A stretch of DNA of 64,000 nucleotides from positions 682,001-746,000 of the forward strand of contig OOIN01000006.1 of assembly GCA_900323505.1 (NCBI GenBank), given 5' to 3'. This DNA comes from Ustilago trichophora (taxonomy: Eukaryota > Basidiomycota > Ustilaginomycetes > Ustilaginales > Ustilaginaceae). This document shows, one piece after another, positions 52,945 to 61,702 of this stretch. Each line of letters begins with the position of its first letter. Position 1 is the stretch's first letter. Under the pieces are notes generated by a model that searched no databases, was not told the DNA's origin, and saw only the letters and a program-made list of their open reading frames with translations. Both the position numbers and the translations under genes were made by a program.

Positions 52945-53836
52945 AGGCTACTTTAGCCGCGATTTTTCATTACGACCGCTTTCGAGCTTCGTAGAGGTCA
53001 CAGCTTCGAATGATTTGCCCTGCCGCTTCAGTATGCAACCAATCTTTTGTCCAACAGCTTTCTCAAGCACCACTGTGATCGAATCATGAGACGCGTTTTG
53101 GTCGAGCAACCTACGCTTTTGCACTCTGCGCATGAGACGTGACATCAGGGATTGGTTGTAGAAATGTCGTTGCTTGCAGGATAAAGACCCCGTGGTGTAC
53201 AATGCATCCTACTGCGCCGTCATTGACTTGGTAAACTCTGATACCCAACCTGTGATTCTGACACAGAGTAACGTCAGTGAGAGGGCAAGCTACTCATGAA
53301 TTCACCAGAATACTCACAATGAGCTAGAATGCCAGCAACAGATGCAAACGAGCGATAGCTGTATCAGCCGCACAATCTACCAGCATCGTCATGGTATCTC
53401 CGACCCTCTCGGGTAGGGGCAAGGAAGTGGGAACATTCTTTCGCGATATTGATCCACGGCTTCGTCAACGTTCGCACGCATGCCTCCGCTGAAGTTCACA
53501 TGCACATTTGACAACCGTCTCGAAAAAATGTACTGACTTCGTGATTACCTTGGTTTGCGAAGTTACGGCCGCGAATTTAATCTGTGTCTCGCACGAGGGA
53601 GGTCAACCTGTTTGGGAACAGTACAAATTCTGCTTCCCACCCGGACATGTCAGACAGTTTTCGTTTCTTGTGACAAGCTCCTGATGAAGCTATGTCTTGA
53701 CGCTATAAAGGTAGCGTGAGATGCCCTCGCCCTTGGCTTCCATGCTTCACAGAATCAGCGGTACCACGGCCCCTGACTTGACTCTTTCATCTTCGTCTCT
53801 TCTAACATGTCTCTTCTAACATCCATAATTCCGAGC
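52945..53836. other. intergenic region
   Basis: About 890 bp with no supported gene. Confidence 0.45.
53704..53709 (+). promoter_or_regulatory. TATA box of gene M
   Basis: TATAAA 133 bp upstream of the gene M start codon. Confidence 0.5.
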
Positions 53837-54316
53837 ATGAAGCTCTTCTATCTATCGGTCTTCGTTGCTTCAGCCGCAATTCAGTGCGCTTTGGCAAATC
53901 GTCTCGATCCCAATTTTGAGATCATTAGCAAGCGCTTCGAGGATGACTGGAGCACGTTAGTGGCACAACAGACATTTTTCGCCCTCATCAGTGAGTGAAC
54001 TGACCCCTCCTTTGCAACGCAGTCAGACACCCATGTTTTGGCTGAATCTCAACGCCAACTGACTTTTCTGCTTACTCCAGACAAAGAGCGAAAGAGTCTG
54101 GCCCATGCCTTTTGGTATGAGGTAGCCATCCCAAAATACGGTGAGTCTTAACTTCTGCTAAGTTTTTAAGAGAGACGACTATATTGACGAAAGGTGTGTT
54201 TTCCAATAGACAGAGGCGAAACGGTGTTTGGGTCGGACTGGAACTACTACTATTGTGCACAGGTCCACTGTGGACAGAAAGTGATGGATTGGGTCCGCGA
54301 TTTTAGGTCTACTTGA
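53837..54316 (+). CDS. small secreted protein M (Trp-Asn family), three exons
   Basis: Exons 53837-53990, 54081-54140 and 54210-54316 give 106 residues; both introns phase 1. Signal peptide at 1-20 (FYLSVFVASAAIQCALA). The 60-nt middle exon encodes NKERKSLAHAFWYEVAIPKY. Exon 3 encodes T-V-F-G-S-D-W-N-Y-Y-Y-C, then C-G-Q-K and a basic end (RDFRST). Two cysteines after the motif are shared only with N. M and N have identical exon lengths (154, 60 and 107 nt) and are a recent tandem pair. Confidence 0.85.
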
Positions 54317-54962
54317 AGTCACTTGGGCTCTTGGCGTAATGTTTGACGAGCACTTATACGTTTCAAAGCAAGTTTTACAGCCGATTTCTGACTGAACTAT
54401 TGTGTTGATTGATGGTGTCGCCCCACGATCGAGGCCAGCACTGAGAGGCATTGAACAGATCTTTGACGAATGTACATGTGCGTCAGCAATATATCAGATG
54501 CTCTCGCAAGTCTTCCACCTCTCCATCCTGATGAAATCCGCAGGCCTCAAAAGAAATAAGATGGGGTGACATGAGCCTTGTCAACTTTCTCACGCATGGT
54601 AACACTTGAGACAACCCTATTGCAGTCTCGATTGTGGTCAAATACATTCATTCACCTCCACCGAACTGTCAACAAGAGTGGTGCTGTTGTAACCGAGTGG
54701 CCAGAGAACGGAGATCGGAACAACCGCTGACAAAGGATTGTAGCTCTGTCTTCTATGCGTTGAGGGCCGAAGAAGCTAGAGGCTGATACAGATCAAGCTC
54801 CAGTGTGAGCAACGCAGTCGAGCAAAAGTCTTGAACACATGTCCTTTCCGAAGATATCTATTCTTATATCAATGTGAAACCTCGAGGCCTTCCCTAAACA
54901 TCAACCCCTTTCCATCCCATCTCCTGACTTTCCTCATTATTCGCACTCCTAGAATAACAACT
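54317..54962. other. spacer between the paralogues M and N
   Basis: About 650 bp; no gene seen. Confidence 0.5.
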
Positions 54963-55456
54963 ATGAAGTACTTCTACATTTTCTTCCTGGTGGCTTTTAT
55001 TGTACTTCAATGCACAGTTGCCAACCGCATCGACGATGACTGGGACATTCTCAGCGGTCGGTTCGAAGAAGGACGAGGCACGACATTGGCACGGATATCG
55101 TTCGAGTCCCTCATCAGTGAGTACACTCCGCTTTCTCGCAGATTTGTAACCTTGATCACATGTAACTTAATGTGGTATCGCGTTCATGACCAATTTTAGA
55201 CAAAGAGCGAAGGGAACTGGCGCAAGAGTTTTGGGACGAAGTGGCCATGCCAAAGTACAGTGAGTCTTGACACCATCGAATTCTTAGGCACCGGACAAGG
55301 ACAGTCATTTTGACGGCCAGTTCGCACTACTGCCTCGTGTCCCTAACAGGGGAAGGCGAGACCGTGTATGGGTCGGACTGGAACAAATACTACTGCAAAA
55401 GGGTAAACTGTGGACAGAAGTTCATGGACGCTGTCCGCATTCTCAGGTCGACTTGA
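54963..55456 (+). CDS. small secreted protein N (Trp-Asn family), three exons
   Basis: Exons 54963-55116, 55200-55259 and 55350-55456 give 106 residues; both introns phase 1. Signal peptide at 1-20 (FYIFFLVAFIVLQCTVA). The middle exon encodes NKERRELAQEFWDEVAMPKY. Exon 3 encodes T-V-Y-G-S-D-W-N-K-Y-Y-C, then C-G-Q-K and RILRST. It is a paralogue of M: exons align without gaps, while intron sequences have diverged. This indicates duplication followed by selection on the protein. Confidence 0.85.
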
Positions 55457-56375
55457 GAGTGACTTTAACACTGCATGACGATCCAGCTCCTGCTTACTAT
55501 CAGTTTCGATACATCATCTCCAGAGCACTTTGAGGTCGAAAGATTAAAGATGGTACTTCCGGAGGCGCCTGTGCTTGAGAGGCACGCGCCTGTATCGCAG
55601 GCACTGGCCGAATCTGTAACGTCTGGATAGTTCATGCTACATATTGTACAATCGAAATCATCTACGAATTCACAACGAGAATGCCTTGCTTAAGTGATAT
55701 ACAAGCAGAACGTAAAGGGCTTTGACGCTTCCTACGTTTGCTGGTTCGCGAGCTGTCCCACTGGTTTCATCTGGCGGTGGGAGTACCCGACGCACTGCAC
55801 ACTGTGGGAATCTAGGTGGAAGCCTTCATTCCCGCTTAGTGATATGTCCAAGCTTCGGTACTGAGCTGATGAAACTTCCGGAACCGCTTCGTGCTCCTAA
55901 CTCTACCCATCCTCATTTGAGGTCGAGCTGTACTATAGCGTGGGAGAGAACGAAAGAGGGTGAGTGTCGGAAGACACTTCGTTAGCCACAGCCTTCTTCG
56001 ACCGAAATGAAGCCGAATGATTCTCCCGCCGGTTGCCAGCACAACCCTCATAAATGAACTTTTCTTTGTTTGACAGTGATGTGCAAAAATGAAGTCGTTG
56101 CACGATCTCACTGCGACAGTATAAATAGGGTGGCAACCGTGCTTAGGAAGGCTCGCTCAGGACCACACCAAATGATGTCAGGCCTGGTGGGCCCTTCTAC
56201 CTTGCACACAGTCGTCTGTTGTGCGTCTCGCGTATCGTTGAAGCCATAAAATGAGAGTAGGAATGATGGCGGCTTCCTCGTTGACACCAACCTTTCCCAT
56301 CCTACATATCTTGGAACTTGACCTTCTCCGATCACAAGAAAACCCTTCCTGCAAGCTATCCATACCGTCGCGAAA
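55457..56375. other. intergenic region
   Basis: About 920 bp without a supported gene; gene O promoter at 56120. Confidence 0.45.
56120..56127 (+). promoter_or_regulatory. TATA box of gene O
   Basis: TATAAATA, full consensus, about 250 bp upstream of the start codon, suggesting a long leader. Confidence 0.5.
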
Positions 56376-56901
56376 ATGAAGCGATTCTCACTTGCACTTG
56401 TGATGATATTCTTTACCCTCCAGTGCTTCTTCACAATGGTTTCAGCTGGTATGATGTGGATAACCTCCGAAATCCTCAGCAAGCATGCGGCAGCCGACCT
56501 TTTGATGGCACGTCAAAAGTTTTTTGATCGGACTGTCCGTTACAGTGAGTCACCGTATGTTTCTGATAGCCAAAGCGTGTTCTACCAGTCATGCTGAAAG
56601 GTGTCCACATTTCCGATGTCTCGGACAGATCCTAATCCTGAAACAAGAGCTCTGGCCACACAGTTTTGGAATAAAGTTGCTCTTCCGATGCACGGTAAGT
56701 CATAAAATATACTGCATCCGAGAAAGACTCAGCTTGCAGATGCTTACAGCAACTCGCTCTCTCTGTGGATACTACCGCTCCTTAATGGCAGCTAAAGGAT
56801 GGTCGGTGACAGGTGCACACTGGGACAGTTACTATCTCTGGAAAGCTGGCTTTAGAAGGTCTTTCAAGGAGACAATCCCCGAGCTTGACCCCGAGAATTA
56901 A
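56376..56901 (+). CDS. small secreted protein O (Trp-Asn family), three exons
   Basis: Exons 56376-56544, 56629-56694 and 56792-56901 give 114 residues; both introns phase 1 with GTGAGT and GTAAGT donors. Signal peptide at 1-24 (LALVMIFFTLQCFFTMVSAG). The 66-nt middle exon encodes ETRALATQFWNKVALPMH. Exon 3 carries the variant V-T-G-A-H-W-D-S-Y-Y, with His before Trp and Asp after it, then a basic helix and an acidic end. Within the family it is nearest to K by its His-Trp motif and the P-x-H end of the middle exon. Confidence 0.82.
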
Positions 56902-57295
56902 GCTAGAGACATGAGGATTTCACAATCGTAACCGATTAACGGTCTTCCGCCCGTCCCAGTCGACCCGCCTGGTCACGATTTTGTACCTTTGTCAAGACTT
57001 GTAAAGCTCGTTCGTTCTGTTCCCATCGCTCATCTCCTTCACATTCAGCACGGTCCTCAATCTCAACGCTGTTTCTTCCCTACCTATGGACATGTTCCGA
57101 CAACCATCGGGCGGCTGTTTGAAAAAGACCAGCATCGTAACAAATTGAAAAAATCGGATAAAGACGACTTTTACTCTGCCTCGAGAAGCGGAATCGGTCG
57201 TTGATGTATCGATGAAGCATAACTCTGCACTGCTTCCTGGTGTATCAAGCATGTCTAAGTACTCGATTCTCTAGATCGGAATAATTGCAGCTGCA
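56902..57295. other. intergenic region between convergent genes
   Basis: About 390 bp; no gene seen. Confidence 0.5.
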
Positions 57296-58882
57296 CTAAA
57301 GCGCGAGATGAATATTCTGCTCCGCCGCACCTTTCTGATCCCCAGTGCTGGGGCTTGCCGACTTGAAGCTGTTAAACGTTGTTGCTGAAGGCTGTCTCGA
57401 CAGTCTCGGACCATTTCCCATGTGAAGCTCGTGTAGCGTAAGCAAGCCTTCCTCCTTGATCGCTATTTCTGGCAACATCGGTTCGGGATCAGGGTCGAAT
57501 TCTTCACGTCTACTCTTCCTGTGAACGACCTGAATATCGATTGCAATCTGGGTGCGAATCATGTTGAGACCAATGGCAGCTCTGAAGAGCGGATCAAGGG
57601 TGGCTACGGTGCAAAAGATGGCGACGCACGTACATGAGCTGATGGTAATAATGCTGACCGCCAAGATCGAGATTCGCATCGTTTCCGTGATGTCCCCCGC
57701 CAGAATTCCAGTGGGGAATGCATTGCGATACAAGAGAATAGGAAGCCATCCGAAGGCGGGGATAGATATCACTAGGACTTCGACATAGACTACGGCAAGG
57801 ATGGCCATTTTCCAAGTGCTGATGCTGAGATGGGTGGTGCTGTACTCGGTTTTTGGCTTTCCTTTTGTGAGGAGGAACCAGAGCTTGCCGAGGAACGAGC
57901 TGCAGTACGATGGTAGTTGATCGGGATGACGGAAACATGCATGTTCCACTAGGCTTACTGCATTGGGTAGACCGTAGAGGAGGCATGGAATCCAGATGCC
58001 AAACGCGCAAGCTGCAAAGATGCACGAGTTCATCGAGACATATCTGTGGCAGTCAAAGTACGCAGCTGCTACCGTGCGAGCAGTCCAGATGAGATCGTCA
58101 GAGACCGGAAGATTGGCTTCGGGGAAGTCCATGCGAGCTTCGTGAGCCAGTCGGTTCATCTGCTGGTGGATGACGGGCGAAAGGAGTTGCTGAGCGAGTG
58201 CTTTGGCTTGATAGAAGCTTCGACCGGAAAAAGCCGTGATTATAACGGTGCTGATGAGTAACAACAAGCAAGGCAAGAAAAGAGTCATGTTCCAGACCAT
58301 CGACGACTTGGGAAGGGGCAAGTAGAACCATCTGTTGCGTTTCGACATGTTCTGCGCCAGGGAGGAAGAGAGCGGCGAGCGAGGGCTACATCCAAGGATG
58401 AAGCCATGAAGACTGATGTACGCTGTAATGACCAAAGGCAACCAAGGGGCAGGTAGGCACCACCACCACTCCATACTGCTTAGACCCTTGTAGGAAGACG
58501 CGATCACAACCATAGCGGTGACGCTCCAAGAAAACAGGTAAGTGGTCACGCCCAAAACGAGGACAAAGACCGAGTTGGTGACGTAGAAGGTGCCGTGAAT
58601 CGAGTCTCGCTTGGTGAGAATCCAGAGCTTTCCCATGCGTCGCTTGTTGTAGAGCATCAGGGCGCAGACAACGAAAGTGAGTGCGACCTCGCACTCGCTC
58701 GCAAGGAGCCAGGCACGGTTGCTCTTCGGCCAAGGGGCATAGATGACTGTGAAGAGGGATTGGATAATTTGGGCGTTTGTCTGTCCTCGATGCAAGAATT
58801 TGAGGCTGTTGGGGTCGATGGCTTGGGTCAGGGAGAGAGGTCGTCCTGGCGCATCTAGGTCGGGGATGGCGCCCATCCTCAT
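57296..58882 (-). CDS. orphan seven-helix membrane protein
   Basis: 528 residues, single exon; start at the ATG at 58880-58882 (another ATG two codons on). Seven hydrophobic segments are visible in order: EVALTFVVCALMLY; a long one around FVLVLGVTTYLFSWSVTAMVVI; LPLVITAYISLHGFIL; MTLFLPCLLLLISTVIITAF; CIFAACAFGIWIPCLLYGLP; LAVVYVEVLVISIPAFGWLPILL; ISILAVSIITISSCTCVAIF. The C-terminal tail of about 110 residues is cytosol-like and Ser-rich. Seven segments and a cytosolic tail are compatible with a receptor, but I see no signature of a known fungal GPCR class such as Ste2, Ste3 or cAR. It may be a lineage-specific membrane protein. It lies inside the secreted-protein cluster on the opposite strand. 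Confidence 0.75.
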   Translation of the reverse strand: MRMGAIPDLDAPGRPLSLTQAIDPNSLKFLHRGQTNAQIIQSLFTVIYAPWPKSNRAWLLASECEVALTFVVCALMLYNKRRMGKLWILTKRDSIHGTFYVTNSVFVLVLGVTTYLFSWSVTAMVVIASSYKGLSSMEWWWCLPAPWLPLVITAYISLHGFILGCSPRSPLSSSLAQNMSKRNRWFYLPLPKSSMVWNMTLFLPCLLLLISTVIITAFSGRSFYQAKALAQQLLSPVIHQQMNRLAHEARMDFPEANLPVSDDLIWTARTVAAAYFDCHRYVSMNSCIFAACAFGIWIPCLLYGLPNAVSLVEHACFRHPDQLPSYCSSFLGKLWFLLTKGKPKTEYSTTHLSISTWKMAILAVVYVEVLVISIPAFGWLPILLYRNAFPTGILAGDITETMRISILAVSIITISSCTCVAIFCTVATLDPLFRAAIGLNMIRTQIAIDIQVVHRKSRREEFDPDPEPMLPEIAIKEEGLLTLHELHMGNGPRLSRQPSATTFNSFKSASPSTGDQKGAAEQNIHLAL

Positions 58883-59700
58883 GTTGGCATCAAAACCTTC
58901 GTCCTCGAAGAACAAGCAAGGGAAGGAGAGCTTTATTGACGTGTCTTGGTGTAGATGCCGAGGAGTGTAGGAAGGAAGAAGGACAGGAGCGGGGGGATGC
59001 CCCAGCTCAGAGATCTGTTGCTGATACGCTTAAATGTCTTTCAAATTGAACACAGGGGCTCGCGTTCAGCTTGAACCCGATCATATTTAGGGTCATCCGG
59101 CCATCCGGTCATCTGTGTCTCCGTAAGACGCTTCTATAGCCGCAACACTTCGAGTTTGGACTTGCGTTATGTCCTCGTCACCCCTTTGACCGGTTGCGTC
59201 TGAACAAAGGGCAAGCAGGAGCCTCGGCGGGAAATTCTGTTTCGTTCCTGGGAATCCAGAAGGCCCAAGCGGTCACGATTTTAACTCGACAATGCCAGCA
59301 CAACAGAACCTGGGCTGAAACCTCGAGAAGCGAGCGAACAAAGCGTGGAACACATTGCTCTGTAGCACGATAATGTTGAGCTTGGATCTCCTCGAAGAAA
59401 CATAAAAGTGATAAAATGCAGGGCGAAGCAAGGGCAGCGTAATTGTCCTTCTGATACCACGAAGACAAGATGGGCCCCTGCGTGCATGACAATCATGGCA
59501 AGTTTGCGCACGCTACATCATTGTTGGTGTGGTGTCATGTACAGTATTGTCGGAATTTTTATCTTGAGGGTCACGCGTGGTGATGTGTTGGTTTAAGCTT
59601 AAGCGAGTGATTTGATAGAAAAGGTGATTGAGGCTCAAGAATGCAAAATGGCAATTTTCCTCGGGCAGCCACACAACTTTCCGTCGGGAATCACTCATGA

Positions 59701-59753
59701 CCCACGCTGAGAAAGACAGAACCCACGCTGAGAAAGACAGAACCCACGCTGAG
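59701..59753. repeat. 21-bp tandem repeat, about 2.5 units
   Basis: Units beginning CCCACGCTGAGAAAGACAGA at 59701 and 59722, with a partial third at 59743. Confidence 0.9.
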
Positions 59754-60628
59754 GCTGCCGTTGAGTGGCGTAGACGTGTGTGAGGCATGAAAAGGGCCGG
59801 TCAGCTGGGTCTCGATCCTGATCTCCCACGCGCATGGCATACATGCAAGGGAAACGTGCGCCACTGTCCAAAGCCTTTACCTGCACTGCACTGCTAAACA
59901 ATTGTGCATCAAGGATTCAGTCTCCCCATGACCCGCCAACGCCCATGCCCACTCTAGCCCAGTCGAAGCAGGACCGTCCGAGCCTCCACCTCGGTTCTCC
60001 TTCGTTGCTGGCATACTGGATGAAATCTCGTTCGGATCGGTCTTCAAGGCTCGCTTCTTATATCGCGAATCTTCGCGAAGACCGCACATACAATTGTGAT
60101 TGCAAACACGCAGTTCGTGCACATGTGCAAGGCTAAGGTGGGGGTTCTAAGGTCTTATGAAGCAGAATCGTGGCCGAGATGGTGCCGCTACTCTGCATGC
60201 GTTTTTCGGATGGCCAAGTCTCCAGAACACGCAGTTAGCAGCCAGATACAGACGCTGCTTGTTCAATCGATGACCGCTTCCCTGACGGCCAGGCCGGCTT
60301 TACTTGACGCACAAAAGCAAAGTGTTCCGACAGCTCGATTGTGTGGAAGAGGCACTTGCATTGGCATCCAGTTGCGGTAGAAAGCGGCGCAAAACGTCCC
60401 ACACACACGCTCTGTTCTTTGCCACGCCACAAAGAATTACATTTGAAGAGCTTCGGTTCGACCCACCAATCCCAGTAGCAAAGAAAAGACTTTCACCTCG
60501 AACTCTTTTATGCTCAACAATCATCGTGTGGGACATGGTTCTTGGCGATCTTCGACTCCTGTATCCCATTGTCTCAACATCTTTCGAAAAGTGGGTGGTA
60601 GACATAGAGGTGGGGGAAGGCTGAAGCG

Positions 60629-60636
60629 TATAAAAA
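60629..60636 (+). promoter_or_regulatory. TATA box of gene Q
   Basis: TATAAAAA 90 bp upstream of the gene Q start codon. Confidence 0.55.
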
Positions 60637-60718
60637 CTTGTACATTCACTTGCAAGCCGAGTTTGCTGGAGCCTCAGCAACGGTTCCTTCTGCCAACCGA
60701 GGCTACATCTCTTAAACG

Positions 60719-61106
60719 ATGAGACTCGTCACGATCCTAGTGATGAGCATCGCCATCCTGACCGCGCTGTGCGTGGCTCCTCCCGTCCAAGGTCTCACAG
60801 ATCCTATGCACATTTTCAGAACCATAGCTGTGGAAGTCTGGCCACAGAACCCGGCCAAGCAAAACGATGCAGTTACCACACTTGCTTACATCTTCCGCGG
60901 AACAGAATGGAACGATCACCACCACTGTAGGTCCACCCAATTAGGCAAACCATTTTTTACGATACTAACCTTCCGTGCTGCTTTCGACTTTATAATGTAG
61001 GGAAGATTCTAGAACACTACATTCGAACAGGAGGATTGGGGGAGAATCCTAGATGTAAGCATGGTTCGTCCGATCTATATATTCCCACACTTCTTGTCTG
61101 ACCTTC

Positions 61107-61144
<38 letters not shown>

Positions 61145-61599
61145 CTCTCCTCGTTGGATATTCAGCACTAGACCAGGTGACAGTCAATCAAGCATTCGTC
61201 CATCTCAAAAGCGAACAGCACATCATGCAAGAACCCGTGTATCTCCGTTCCTCCCTGCAAGTTCTCATCGATCGCCTCTTGGAAGAAGCCAAGAAAAAGA
61301 AGCAATTCGAACCAGTCCAACTTATAGGTAGACTACCCACTCCGCGAGAGAAAGTCGAGAAGATAGTCAGAGCCAAGCTGTTGAAGACCTACGCAAAACC
61401 CTTGACAGTAGAAAAAGCTCAAGAACTTGTGGACAAGTACAAGCAACAAACCAGCAGGAATTCCGGCGTACCACAGACGTCGACGGAAATAGAAGACAGG
61501 TTTGGCGATCAGTCAGGTGAAAGTAGCAGCAGTAGCAACATTGGAGGCCTTAAGAGCTTGCAAGGCTTCAGGTCGTTTTTCCTCCCTGGAGAACAATGA
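60719..61599 (+). CDS. small secreted protein Q (divergent cluster member), three exons
   Basis: Exons 60719-60926, 61001-61054 and 61166-61599 give 231 residues; both introns are phase 1 like the rest of the family, and the middle exon is tiny (54 nt). Signal peptide at 1-25 (TILVMSIAILTALCVAPPVQG). A Trp-Asn motif (F-R-G-T-E-W-N-D) is present but lies at the end of exon 1, not at the start of exon 3. Exon 3 is much longer than in the others and encodes a Lys/Glu-rich helical region (LIDRLLEEAKKKKQ, EKVEKIVRAKLL) and a Ser-rich end. Intron 2 contains a 31-nt T run. It may be an early offshoot or a fusion. Function unknown. Confidence 0.75.
61114..61144. repeat. poly-T tract (31 nt) in intron 2 of gene Q
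   Basis: Uninterrupted T run 21 bp before the 3' splice site, where a polypyrimidine tract is expected; its length probably varies between strains. Confidence 0.9.
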
Positions 61600-61702
61600 G
61601 AGTGGCGGTCATGCCACTACTATTGCATAGATTACATAGATTAGAATAGAACTGGGTATACCATGTGATAAAGCAAGCACACAATCGCATCGAGATCCAC
61701 CT

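Larger units (their letters stand above)
58883..60718. other. intergenic region
   Basis: About 1.8 kb. Contains a 21-bp tandem repeat (59701-59753) and a tRNA-like segment on the minus strand near 59805-59885. Small open frames have no signal peptide or motif. Confidence 0.45.

Noticed and set aside
59700..59755. Short regularly repeated units as a possible CRISPR-like array
   Set aside because: Direct 21-bp tandem repeat without spacers in a eukaryotic genome.
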